A stretch of DNA of 64,000 nucleotides, from positions 1 through 64,000 of the forward strand of contig NZ_JAHBYG010000002.1 in the NCBI RefSeq assembly GCF_019636075.1. The letters are read 5' to 3'. Shown here in pieces: positions 44,341 to 51,725 of this stretch (the stretch's first letter is position 1; each line of letters begins with the position of its first letter). The notes under the pieces were generated by a model that was not told the origin of the DNA, did not search any database, and saw only the letters and a program-made list of their open reading frames with translations. Origin of the DNA: Ferrovibrio sp. Lineage in GTDB: Bacteria > Pseudomonadota > Alphaproteobacteria > Ferrovibrionales > Ferrovibrionaceae. The position numbers were made by a program, and so were the translations under genes.

Positions 44341-45761
44341 CCGATCTGGCCTCCGAACTGCGCGATATCGAACGCAAGCTGTTCGAAATCCCCGACGAAA
44401 AGGTGGCGCAGCTCACCATGCTGATCGAGCGCTCGCGCGCGGTGGTGATGTCGGCTGCCATGGCCAATGCCGCGCTCGGCACGCTGCGCCCGCGCCTTAC
44501 CAAGACGCGCCCGCCGCGCTATCTCACCCTGCAGCGGGTATTCTGCCATCCTTTCGAAGACCTGCTGGTCCCGTCCGAAACCGATAAGCAATTCGCCCGC
44601 ATCGCCCGCCGTTCGCTGACGCCGGTCTGGGATTTCCTCATCGCGCGCCTCGATCAGGCCGCCGTGAAGGAACTCGAAGCCGCTCTGCGCGCGGCGCCGT
44701 CGCCCGAGATGGGCCTGCATGCCGATCCGCGCATTCCGCGCCTGGGCCCGAAATTCTGGGAGATCAGCGCCAAGCTGCTGCGCGCCGAACTGGCCAAGGC
44801 CGAAGCCGATGCCGCACAGCGCGATGAAATCATCCATGAACTGGGCGGCGAAGCGGTGCTGGCCGATCTGGTGGATATCGTGGCGGTGCTGGAACTGGCG
44901 TTGCCGCTGCAGGAATTGCGCGAGGAATTGTCGCCCAAGCCGGTGGGGCGCCTGCTCGAAACCCAGGTCGAGGCGATCAAGCTGGCCTATACCGGTCTGC
45001 TCGAGGCCGGCACGGCCAATCCGGGCCATCTTATCGCCGTGGTGATCGCCCGCCTGTCCGATGGTTTTCAGGCGCTGCCGATTTTCGATGGGATGGGCGA
45101 AGTGGCCACCGGCATCGAAGGCATGTCGCCCGGCAAATTCGCCCGCGCCATGCTGTCGGGCGATTGCAAGCGCTTCCTCAGCAATGTCAGCAAGGCCGAC
45201 CCGGAAAAGGTGTCCGATGCCGGCGTGGCGGACATGGTGGGCGATTTCGCCAATCTGCTGAGCCGCCTGAAGAATGACGGCATGGCCGAGGGCGCGGAAA
45301 AGGAAATCCAGGCCGCCACCCAGCAGCTCAAGCATATGGTGAAGTCGAATGTGCTGGGCGGTATCGATGGCAAGGTGATGGGCGGCGTCAGCGCCGTGCT
45401 GAGCGCGCCGCCGGCGGAAGAGGCTGCCGATCCCGAAGCCGCCAAGCAGGCGGTGTTCGATGCCAAGCTGGAAGCCGAGAACCGGGTCTATGCCTTGCAA
45501 CGTGTGGCAAAGGTTGCTGGCGAGATAGGCGCGGAGAAGGATATAGCCGGCGCCTTGAAGGAACTGACCGGGCAGATCGAAAGCACCGGCGCCACATTGA
45601 TCAACGACATAAAAAGCGGCAAGCTGAATGCCGAGGGCAAGGATGCGGCGAAAACCAAGCTGTTTGCCGCGCTGCGCATGCTCGAGCTGGTGGCCGGCAG
45701 CAACGCCGCAACCAAGCTGATGAAAGACGGATTGGCGGCAATCGCACGCATGCCCGGCTGA
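44337..45761 (+). CDS. protein of unknown function (second gene of the cluster)
   Basis: 474 residues from ATG 44337, inside the stop of the preceding gene; an earlier in-frame start would lie within that gene. No family recognised. Almost entirely helical by composition, no signal or membrane segments. Features include 'LQRVFCHPFEDLLVPSE' (~65-80), 'LVDIVAVLELALPLQELREEL' (~180-200), an Ala/Glu/Pro hinge near 365-380 and a helical C-terminal third. The layout suggests a scaffold or adaptor rather than an enzyme. Translational coupling upstream and a pentapeptide-repeat gene 91 bases downstream suggest a three-part unit. Confidence 0.75.
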   Translation: MTDLASELRDIERKLFEIPDEKVAQLTMLIERSRAVVMSAAMANAALGTLRPRLTKTRPPRYLTLQRVFCHPFEDLLVPSETDKQFARIARRSLTPVWDFLIARLDQAAVKELEAALRAAPSPEMGLHADPRIPRLGPKFWEISAKLLRAELAKAEADAAQRDEIIHELGGEAVLADLVDIVAVLELALPLQELREELSPKPVGRLLETQVEAIKLAYTGLLEAGTANPGHLIAVVIARLSDGFQALPIFDGMGEVATGIEGMSPGKFARAMLSGDCKRFLSNVSKADPEKVSDAGVADMVGDFANLLSRLKNDGMAEGAEKEIQAATQQLKHMVKSNVLGGIDGKVMGGVSAVLSAPPAEEAADPEAAKQAVFDAKLEAENRVYALQRVAKVAGEIGAEKDIAGALKELTGQIESTGATLINDIKSGKLNAEGKDAAKTKLFAALRMLELVAGSNAATKLMKDGLAAIARMPG

Positions 45762-45852
45762 CAGCATCCAATCAGGATGACCATGCCGGGTGATGCCGGC
45801 GGATGTCGTGATGCCGGGTGCCGTCAGGTGCCTGGCGGGGAGCGGATAAGCC

Positions 45853-47100
45853 ATGAGTGGCGGGATCGGCAGCAGCCGCAAGAAGCTGAGCCATGCCGAG
45901 ATGGCGCAAGTCATCAAGGCGCATGAGAATTACCGCAAGGGCGTGATGGGTGGCCGGCGCGCCATGCTCGGCTTCCACGATCTATCCGGCCTGATCTTTT
46001 CCGGCGCCAATCTTTCCGATGCCGATTTCACCGGCGCGGTGCTGTATGGCGCCAAGCTGATGGAATGCAATTTCGATCGCGCGGTGTTTTTCGGCGCCGA
46101 TCTGCGCGAGGCGGATCTCACTGCGGCCAGCCTGGTGCGCGCCGATCTGCGCGGCGCCAGCCTGCATGGCGCCAATCTCACCAAGGCCAATCTGTTCGAT
46201 GCCGATCTGCGCGATGGCATGATCGCCGAGCGCGACAAGCACGGCAACATCCACGCCATGCAGCATATGGATGTCGGCCCGGCCGAAATGCCCGGCGCCA
46301 AAATGGCCGGCGCCAATCTCAGCAATGCCAAGATGGCCGGCGCCGTGGCCTCGCATACCGATTTCACCGATGCCATCATGGTGGGCGCCAATCTGGTGCG
46401 CGCCAATCTGTCGAATGCCAATCTCACCGGGGCCAATCTTTCGGGGGCCGATCTTTCGGGCGCGTCCTTGAAGGGTGCTTCGCTCACCAACGCGGTGATC
46501 ACCGGCGCCAAGATGCAGATGGCCGATATGAGCGGCGCCAAAACCGAAGGCATGCTGGGCGACAAGCCGGCCGGCAAACCGCTGGAGGATCTGGGCATGA
46601 CGCCGGAAGAGGCGCTGCGCCAGCATGCATTGTGGGTTACCAGCGGCGGCAAGGAAGGCGTACTCACGGATTTTTCCGGCTATGACCTGCGCAAGTTGGG
46701 CAATCTCTACAAGGCCCTGCTGGTCGGGCTGGTGGCCAACAAGGCGGTGTTCTTCGGCCTCAACATGGAAGCCGTGCTGATGCAGGGCGCCAAGCTCGCC
46801 GAGGCCGACATGCGCTCGGCCAAGCTTTCGAATGCCGATCTGCGCGGCAGCAATCTCAAGGGCGCCAAGCTGGCCTATGCCGATCTGCGCGATGCCAATC
46901 TGGCCGCCCTGGTGGTGGGGCCGGAGCGTTACTTCGGTGTGAATCTGGAAGGCGCCAATCTGCGGCGCGCCGATCTGCGCGGCGCCAAGTTCAACCGCGC
47001 CAACCTGCGCGGCGCCGACCTTACCGAAGCGGAATTATTCGGCGCCGACTTTTCCGATGCCGATCTGGATGGTGCTATCGGCTATAAGCCGCAGGGGTAG
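45853..47100 (+). CDS. pentapeptide repeat protein with split repeat domain
   Basis: 415 residues. A ~45-residue non-repeat head ('SRKKLSHAEMAQVIKAHENYRKGVMGGRRAML') precedes a first block of A(D/N)Lxx repeats (~47-215) that would form a right-handed quadrilateral beta-helix. A ~70-residue linker follows ('GMTPEEALRQHALWVTSGGKEGVLTDFSGYDLRKLGNLYKALLVGL'), then a second repeat block (~290-410). Block 1 is interrupted near 117-133 by 'RDGMIAERDKHGNIHAMQH'. Such helices can mimic DNA (MfpA/Qnr) or act as interaction surfaces. The preceding two unknown genes make it probably part of one system. Function unassigned. Confidence 0.92.
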   Translation: MSGGIGSSRKKLSHAEMAQVIKAHENYRKGVMGGRRAMLGFHDLSGLIFSGANLSDADFTGAVLYGAKLMECNFDRAVFFGADLREADLTAASLVRADLRGASLHGANLTKANLFDADLRDGMIAERDKHGNIHAMQHMDVGPAEMPGAKMAGANLSNAKMAGAVASHTDFTDAIMVGANLVRANLSNANLTGANLSGADLSGASLKGASLTNAVITGAKMQMADMSGAKTEGMLGDKPAGKPLEDLGMTPEEALRQHALWVTSGGKEGVLTDFSGYDLRKLGNLYKALLVGLVANKAVFFGLNMEAVLMQGAKLAEADMRSAKLSNADLRGSNLKGAKLAYADLRDANLAALVVGPERYFGVNLEGANLRRADLRGAKFNRANLRGADLTEAELFGADFSDADLDGAIGYKPQG

Positions 47101-47162
47101 AGGTTATTGCCGGTGAATCCGGCCCCTACTAATCCGGCGCGCTAGTCTCACCAAATGCCATC

Positions 47163-47241
47163 ACCCTCGGATTTATTACGAGGGTGCATGCTTTAGCAGC
47201 ACGGCTACCCGATGATGAATGCCCGTAACACGTCCGGGCAT
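47163..47241. repeat. two REP-like palindromes
   Basis: ACCCTCG-9 bases-CGAGGGT (47163-47185) and ATGCCCG-taacacgt-CCGGGCAT (47219-47241), in the 220-base gap after the pentapeptide gene. Both are degenerate copies of the palindromes at 24807-24829 and 24745-24767, in the same order and orientation. Confidence 0.6.
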
Positions 47242-47261
47242 GACGTAAGCGCGGGCGCATG

Positions 47262-47290
47262 AAAAAAGCGCGAGACAGGCCCGCGCTTTA
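47262..47290 (-). terminator. rho-independent terminator of the small gene at 47321-47512
   Basis: Read on the minus strand: TAAAGCGCG, a 9-base loop region, then CGCGCTTTTTT. The stem of about 8 pairs runs straight into a T-tract, 30 bases after the stop codon. Its presence supports the small upstream frame being a real gene. Confidence 0.75.
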
Positions 47291-47320
47291 TTGCCATCCC
47301 GTTTCCAGTTGGGTGTCGGA

Positions 47321-47512
47321 TCAGGCCAGCACGTCCACGCTGCCGCCGACACCGCTGGCCAGGGCGCCGAGGCTCTGGCTCATTGCGGCCGAAATCTGCT
47401 GCAGGTTGGCCAGCGCCTGGGTTTGGGCGGTGGAGGGTGTGTTCACACTGCCCAGGCCGCTCGAGGATGAGTAGGCGGGGGCAGAAGATGTGGCAGAGCC
47501 GATGCTTCCCAT
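47321..47512 (-). CDS. small Ser/Gly/Ala-rich protein, unknown function
   Basis: 63 residues: a Ser/Gly/Ala-rich first third ('ATSSAPAYSSSSGLGS'), then an amphipathic helix with Gln/Leu/Ala ('TQALANLQQISAAMSQSL') and the end 'GGSVDVLA'. It has AAGGAT eight bases before the ATG and its own terminator downstream, so it is likely expressed. Small alanine-rich proteins of this sort include RebB-like R-body and motility-associated families, but the match is too weak to claim. It lies between the pentapeptide cluster and the metal-efflux pair. Confidence 0.6.
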   Translation of the reverse strand: MGSIGSATSSAPAYSSSSGLGSVNTPSTAQTQALANLQQISAAMSQSLGALASGVGGSVDVLA

Positions 47513-47543
47513 GCGGGCGATCCTTCAATCTGGTGCGAACAGC

Positions 47544-48248
47544 CTAATCGCCATGGCCGATGCCGGCAACAGGGTTGGTGTGGCCTGGGTGTGACGGCTG
47601 CTGCATTTCCTGCCGCAATTCCCCCCAGGCCTGCCGGGTCACCTGAGCCGCTGACCAGATCGCCAGCACGGCCATGAAGCTGGCCACTGCCAGATCCGGC
47701 CAGCCATTGCCCAGCAGATACACCGCGCCGGCCGCTGCCATCACCAGCACATTGCCGATGGCATCGTTGCGGGTGCAGAGCCAGACCGCGCGCATGTTGC
47801 TGTCGCCTGTGCGGAAGCGATACAGCACCAGTGCCGAAGCCAGATTGGCCAGCAGGGCCAGCAGGCCGATGGCGCCCATGGTGGCCGGCTCGGGCAGGGT
47901 GCCGCGCCAGAGATGCAGGCCCACGATGAACAGCACGCCCAGGCCGAACAGGCCCATGCTGGCCGCCTTCACCAGGGCGGCGCGGGCGCGCCAGGCCAGC
48001 GACAGGCTCAGCACCGCCAGGCTGAGGCCGTAATTGGCGGCATCGCCCAGAAAGTCGGCGGAATCCGCCAGCAGCGAGGCCGAGCCGGCAGCCAGGCCGG
48101 CGCCGATCTCGATGGCGAACATGGCGGCATTCAGGCCCAGTGCGATCCACAATGCCTTGCGCGCGCCGGGTTGGCTGGCATCGTGGTGATGCGAATGGCC
48201 CCCATGCCCATGATCATGCCCGTGATGATGTCCGCAGGTGGCGCTCAT
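47544..48248 (-). CDS. cation diffusion facilitator (CDF) family transporter, short form
   Basis: 234 residues. The His-rich N-terminus (~15 His in the first 23 residues, 'HHHGHDHGHGGHSHHHD') is a metal-binding tail. About six membrane helices follow. In helix 2 the zinc-site motif HxxxD is DxxxD ('DSADFLGDAANYG'); in helix 5 it is CxxxD ('WLCTRNDAIGNV'). The C-terminal cytoplasmic dimerisation domain of CzcD/FieF-type carriers is missing, the chain ending soon after helix 6. The ArsR regulator overlaps upstream, so this is probably a metal-inducible exporter. Zinc, cobalt or nickel are possible. Confidence 0.88.
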   Translation of the reverse strand: MSATCGHHHGHDHGHGGHSHHHDASQPGARKALWIALGLNAAMFAIEIGAGLAAGSASLLADSADFLGDAANYGLSLAVLSLSLAWRARAALVKAASMGLFGLGVLFIVGLHLWRGTLPEPATMGAIGLLALLANLASALVLYRFRTGDSNMRAVWLCTRNDAIGNVLVMAAAGAVYLLGNGWPDLAVASFMAVLAIWSAAQVTRQAWGELRQEMQQPSHPGHTNPVAGIGHGD

Positions 48249-48667
48249 GATTGGCTCTCCTGGTGCGAATGGGGTTCATCCAGATGTTCGATCATGTCGG
48301 CCAGCATATGGCGCACATGGTCGTCGGCGGCCTGATACAGTACGCGCTTGCCCTGGCGTTCGGTCTTCACCAGCCGCGCGGCCTTCAGCAGCCGCAGATG
48401 ATGGCTGGCGGCTTGCGGGCTTTGGTTGCAATAGGCGGCGAGTTCGCTGGCCGCCCATGGTTGATCCAGGCAGGCCAGCAGCAGCGATAGCCGCGAGGGA
48501 TCGCCCAGCAGCCGGAAAACCTCCGCCAGTTGCTCCCGTTTGGCGGGGTTGGGCAGAGTGGGGCCCGAGGAAGAGGAAATAGAGCCCTGGGAAGTGGGGC
48601 TATGTGTGGGGTTGGCGGCTTGCACGCGCCTTGCTATATCGGCCATGGTTATCATTTCAATCATCAT
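48245..48667 (-). CDS. ArsR/SmtB family metal-responsive regulator
   Basis: 140 residues. The winged helix has 'LAEVFRLLGDPSRLSLLLACLDQPWAASELAAYCNQSPQAASHHLRLLKAARLVKTERQGKRVLYQAADDHVRHMLADMIEHL', the ArsR pattern with SPQAASHHL as recognition helix. The C-terminal helix 'DDHVRHMLADMIEHLDEPHSH' carries the Asp/His residues of the alpha5 metal site of zinc sensors such as SmtB/CzrA. It overlaps the CDF gene by four bases. Several in-frame ATGs occur at the 5' end (48667, 48664, 48655, 48646), so the exact start is open. Confidence 0.93.
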   Translation of the reverse strand: MMIEMITMADIARRVQAANPTHSPTSQGSISSSSGPTLPNPAKREQLAEVFRLLGDPSRLSLLLACLDQPWAASELAAYCNQSPQAASHHLRLLKAARLVKTERQGKRVLYQAADDHVRHMLADMIEHLDEPHSHQESQS

Positions 48668-48675
48668 TTAATTGT

Positions 48676-48687
48676 TTAAACGTTTAA
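48676..48687. promoter_or_regulatory. palindrome TTAAACGTTTAA upstream of arsR-type gene
   Basis: A perfect 12-base AT-rich palindrome nine bases before the first possible ArsR start, in the position expected for an autoregulatory ArsR operator. Extended symmetry is poor beyond it. Confidence 0.5.
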
Positions 48688-48820
48688 GTCAAGCCGGTTG
48701 CTTAAAAATCTGGCGGCGGTACCGGGAAACCGTTAGTGTGCCAATGAAAACAACGAGTTCCGCTGTTTATCCGGTCGCTTTTGGCCCCAATGCCGCCCTG
48801 ACATGGTGTTGTTCGTGGAG

Positions 48821-48836
48821 TGTTTCACGTGAAACA
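48821..48836. promoter_or_regulatory. parS: parS site 1 (TGTTTCACGTGAAACA)
   Basis: A perfect 16-base palindrome identical to the ParB-binding consensus used across bacteria. It is the first of three copies at an exact 33-base period. ParB-CTP clamps load here and spread, recruiting SMC/ParA for chromosome segregation. Confidence 0.93.
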
Positions 48837-48853
48837 CGTAACTGTTCGCCCGG

Positions 48854-48869
48854 TGTTTCACGTGAAACA
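48854..48869. promoter_or_regulatory. parS: parS site 2 (TGTTTCACGTGAAACA)
   Basis: The second perfect consensus copy, 33 bases after the first. The linker shares CG-rich sequence (TTCGCCCGG / TTCGTCCGG) with the linker that follows, so the unit is a 33-bp tandem repeat and not just scattered sites. Confidence 0.93.
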
Positions 48870-48886
48870 CCCTGCTTTTCGTCCGG

Positions 48887-48902
48887 TGTTTCATGTGAAA
48901 CA
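48887..48902. promoter_or_regulatory. parS: parS site 3 (TGTTTCATGTGAAACA, one base off)
   Basis: The third copy, 33 bases after the second, with C-to-T at one central position that breaks the inner CG of the palindrome. It ends 26 bases before the BASS transporter start, so ParB spreading could affect that promoter. Confidence 0.88.
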
Positions 48903-48928
48903 CCCTTTGCTCCGGCTGGGCTGACGCC

Positions 48929-49903
48929 ATGAGTCCCGTGGTTTGGTTTTTCGATTTCATCGGCAAGCATGCCACTCGGTTCATGTTCGTGGGCGTGCTG
49001 GCCGGGCTGGCCTTGCCGTGGTTTGCCGAGCTGCTCAAGCCGGCCTTCACGGTGCTGCTGCTGGTGCCGTTGATCCTGGCGTTGATGCGGATCGACTGGC
49101 TGGCCTTTCGCGCCTATGCCCGGCGGCCGTTTCTGATCCTGGCCATCCTGGTCTTTCTGCAACTGGTCTGTCCGGTGCTGCTGCTGGGGGCGTTGCAGCC
49201 TTTCGGCCTGCCGTTGCCATTGGTCAGCGCCATGGTGCTGATGGCGGCCGCGCCGCCGATCATATCGGCCGCCGCGATCTCGCTGATCCTGGGGCTGGAT
49301 GCGGCGCTGGCGGTGATCGTGATCATCCTGAGCACCGCGCTGGTGCCGCTCACCCTGCCGCCGCTGGCGCTGCTGCTGCTGAATATGCAGCTGGATGTGT
49401 CGCTGGTGGAATTCATGGGCCGGCTGGCGCTGCTGGTGGGCATTGCCTTTGCGGCGGCCTTGCTGCTGCGGGCCATCACCAGCGATGCCTGGCGCGCGCG
49501 CAACAAGCGCATGATGGATGGCCTGGCGGTGTTCAATCTGGTGCTGTTCGCCATTGCCATCATGGCCGGCGTTACCGACAAGATGATGACCGCGCCGGGC
49601 TATGTGGCGCTCACCACCTTCTGCGCCTTCGCCGCCAACCTGGCGCTGCAGGCCCTGGGCTTCGGCTTCGGCAAGCTGGTGCTGCGGCTTGGCAATCCGG
49701 CGGCTGCCACGCTGGGCCTGGCGGCCGGCAATTGCAATATGGGCCTGGTGATGGTGGCGCTGGGCGACAAGGCGGAATTCGACATGGTTGTGTTCTTCGC
49801 CATGGGCCAGTTGCCGATGTATATGCTGCCAGGATTGCTTTATCCGGTGTATAAACGCTTGGCGCAGACCGCTCCCCCAGTGCCCCGTTCGGAGATCCCT
49901 TGA
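48929..49903 (+). CDS. bile acid:sodium symporter (BASS)-like transporter
   Basis: 324 residues, nine or ten helices. The start 'FFDFIGKHATRFMFVGVLAGLALPWFAELLKPAFTVLLLVPLILALMRID', the central 'MAAAPPIISAAAISLILGLDAALAVIVIILSTALVPLTLPPLALLLL' and the late 'AATLGLAAGNCNMGLVMVALG' match BASS/ACR3-like carriers: an inverted repeat with unwound crossing helices. The substrate is unknown. Its upstream region is occupied by the parS cluster and shows only a poor ribosome site. Confidence 0.82.
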   Translation: MSPVVWFFDFIGKHATRFMFVGVLAGLALPWFAELLKPAFTVLLLVPLILALMRIDWLAFRAYARRPFLILAILVFLQLVCPVLLLGALQPFGLPLPLVSAMVLMAAAPPIISAAAISLILGLDAALAVIVIILSTALVPLTLPPLALLLLNMQLDVSLVEFMGRLALLVGIAFAAALLLRAITSDAWRARNKRMMDGLAVFNLVLFAIAIMAGVTDKMMTAPGYVALTTFCAFAANLALQALGFGFGKLVLRLGNPAAATLGLAAGNCNMGLVMVALGDKAEFDMVVFFAMGQLPMYMLPGLLYPVYKRLAQTAPPVPRSEIP

Positions 49904-49905
49904 CC

Positions 49906-50598
49906 ATGCCCACGCTTTTCCTTTCCGGTGCCAATCGCGGCATCGGCCTCGAACTCGCCAAGGTTTATGCCGCCGATGGCTGGACCATCATCGCCACCGC
50001 GCGCGCACCGGAAACCGCCACCGCGCTTACCGCGCTGGCCGCTGAATACCAGGGCCGCATCACCATCGAGCGGCTGGACGTGAACGACGATGCGGCGGTG
50101 GATGCCGTGGCTGCCAAGCATGCCGGCCATGCCATCGATCTGCTGATCAACAATGCCGGGATTTCCGGCGGCAACGATCCGGCGCTCGCAATCGGCGATT
50201 TCAATAGCTTTCGCCGGGTGCTGGCCACCAACGCGGTGGCGCCGATGAAGGTGACCCTGGCTCTGTTGCCGGCGCTGAAGCTGGCCAGCAATCCGAAGAT
50301 ATTCACCATCTCCAGCCGGCTCGGCTCGATCGGCCTCAGCAATGGCGGCAAATACGCCTATCGCGCCTCCAAGGCGGCGGTGAATGCCGCCATGCATGCC
50401 CTGGCCATCGATCTCAAGCCGCTGGGCATCACTTGCGCCGTGGCGCATCCGGGCTGGGTGCGCACCGATATGGGCGGCAGCGGCGCCGACATCTCGGTGC
50501 AGGAAAGCGTGGCCGGCCTCAAGCAGGTGGCGGATAAGCTGACCTTTGCCGATACCGGCAAGTTCTTCAATTACACCGGCGAGGAACTGGCCTGGTGA
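49906..50598 (+). CDS. short-chain dehydrogenase/reductase (C-factor-like)
   Basis: 230 residues from ATG 49906 (TTG 49900 is also possible). The NAD(P) motif is 'LSGANRGIGLELAKVYAADGW'. Further motifs are 'LLINNAGISGG', the catalytic Ser in 'IFTISSRLGSIGLSNGGKYAYRASKAAVNAAM' with Tyr-x3-Lys (YRASK), and 'VAHPGWVRTDMGGSGADISVQESV'. The last motif is typical of the CsgA/C-factor-like subgroup. It overlaps the following SDR gene by four bases. The substrate is unknown. Confidence 0.93.
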   Translation: MPTLFLSGANRGIGLELAKVYAADGWTIIATARAPETATALTALAAEYQGRITIERLDVNDDAAVDAVAAKHAGHAIDLLINNAGISGGNDPALAIGDFNSFRRVLATNAVAPMKVTLALLPALKLASNPKIFTISSRLGSIGLSNGGKYAYRASKAAVNAAMHALAIDLKPLGITCAVAHPGWVRTDMGGSGADISVQESVAGLKQVADKLTFADTGKFFNYTGEELAW

Positions 50599-51347
50599 GT
50601 CGCAGCATCCTCATCACCGGCGCCGGTCGCGGCATCGGCGCACAGGCAGCCATCCTGGCGGGTCGGCGCGGCTGGTCGGTGGCGGTGAATTACCGCGAGA
50701 ATGCCAATGCGGCCGCCGCCACGGTTGCGGCTGTGCAGCAGGCCGGCGGCAAGGCGAAAGCCATTCAGGGCGATGTGGCGAACGAAGCCGATGTGCTGGC
50801 GATGTTCGATGCCGCCGAGGCAGCTTTCGCGGAAATGGGCGCCGGCACGCTCGATGGCGTGGTGGTGAATGCCGGCATCGTGGCGCCGAAAGCCAGCGTG
50901 GCCGAAATGGATGCCGCGCGCCTGAAGCATGTGTTCGACACCAATATCCTCGGCGCTTTTCTCTGTGCGCGCGAAGCGGCGCGTCGGCTGCCCGGCAGGG
51001 CCGGCGCCGGCATCGTATTGATTTCCTCGATTGCGGCGCGTCTCGGCTCGCCCGGCGAATATGTGGATTACGCCGCCTCCAAGGCCGCCGTGGATACGCT
51101 GGGGCTTGGGTTGGCCAAGGAACTGGCGCCGCTGGGCGTGCGGGTGAATGTGCTGCGGCCCGGTTTGATCGATACCGAGATCCATGCTTCCGGCGGTCAG
51201 CCCGGTCGCGCCCAGCGGCTGGGCAAGACCGTGCCTTTGGGCCGCGAAGGCCGGCCCGAGGAAATCGCCGAGGGCATCATCTGGCTGCTGGACGATGCGT
51301 CCAGTTATGTGGTGGGCGCCATGCTGGATATCAGCGGCGGCCGCTGA
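50595..51347 (+). CDS. SDR family oxidoreductase (glucose/ribitol-type)
   Basis: 250 residues, GTG start inside the preceding stop. It carries 'ILITGAGRGIGAQAAILAGRRG', 'VVVNAGIVAP', 'IVLISSIAARLGSPGEYVDYAASKAAVDTLGLGLAKELAPLGVRVNVLRPGLIDTEIHASGG' with the Ser-Tyr-Lys triad, and 'GREGRPEEIAEGIIWLLDDASSYVVGAMLDISGGR', the classical SDR C-terminus. It is co-transcribed with the other SDR. The 3' end overlaps the convergent small gene by 17 bases. Confidence 0.94.
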   Translation: MSRSILITGAGRGIGAQAAILAGRRGWSVAVNYRENANAAAATVAAVQQAGGKAKAIQGDVANEADVLAMFDAAEAAFAEMGAGTLDGVVVNAGIVAPKASVAEMDAARLKHVFDTNILGAFLCAREAARRLPGRAGAGIVLISSIAARLGSPGEYVDYAASKAAVDTLGLGLAKELAPLGVRVNVLRPGLIDTEIHASGGQPGRAQRLGKTVPLGREGRPEEIAEGIIWLLDDASSYVVGAMLDISGGR

Positions 51348-51720
51348 GCAGCTTTGCCGCCGCATCGCGCACGCTCATGCCTGCGCCGATGCCCTGTGCA
51401 ACGCCCAGGCTGTTGCAGGCGGTGACGATGCCATTCTGCCAACCATCCAACGCCTCGCCGATGCGGGCCGAGCGGTGGCTATAGGCGATGGCGACGATGC
51501 CGGCCTGTGCCAATGGCTCCAGCCCCGAGAGGCCGGCATCATCCTTGCCGCCGCCGGCATCGTTGAAGAAGGCGGCCAGCGGCGGATGCGCCAGCGCGTA
51601 AGCCGTGGCCGAAGCGCCGCCATGGGAGCCGGCCACCACCACGCCGCCGCGATCCTGCGGCTGGATTTCGGTGATGCTGTCGATCAGCGCCACGCCGGAT
51701 TGCGGCGAGGGATGCCGCAT
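51331..51720 (-). CDS. conserved protein of unknown function
   Basis: 129 residues from ATG 51720 ('MRHPSPQSGVALIDSITEIQPQDRGGVVVAGSHGG'); the longer open frame is antisense to the GNAT gene. The 'VVVAGSHGGASATAYALAHPPLAAFFNDAGGGKDDAGLSGLEPLAQAGIVAIAYSHRSARIGE' core reads as a compact alpha/beta fold with a nucleotide-loop-like GSHGG, but I cannot assign it to a family. No signal peptide. It starts 5 bases after the stop of the GNAT gene on the same strand, so the two are likely co-transcribed. Confidence 0.7.
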   Translation of the reverse strand: MRHPSPQSGVALIDSITEIQPQDRGGVVVAGSHGGASATAYALAHPPLAAFFNDAGGGKDDAGLSGLEPLAQAGIVAIAYSHRSARIGEALDGWQNGIVTACNSLGVAQGIGAGMSVRDAAAKLLSGRR

Positions 51721-51725
51721 GCGGA

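Noticed and set aside
45985..47080. Regular GGCGCCAATCT-type short repeats, CRISPR-like at first sight
   Set aside because: They are codon repeats of the pentapeptide-repeat protein, in frame and 15 bases apart, not spacers and direct repeats.
48672..48932. 86-residue open frame through the parS array
   Set aside because: It has no ribosome site and only translates the repeat (VSRET-like peptides); the DNA itself is the functional element.
48733..49050. Minus-strand frame with repeated 'VSRETP' peptide
   Set aside because: The peptide repeat is a by-product of the parS palindromes; it overlaps the BASS gene antisense.
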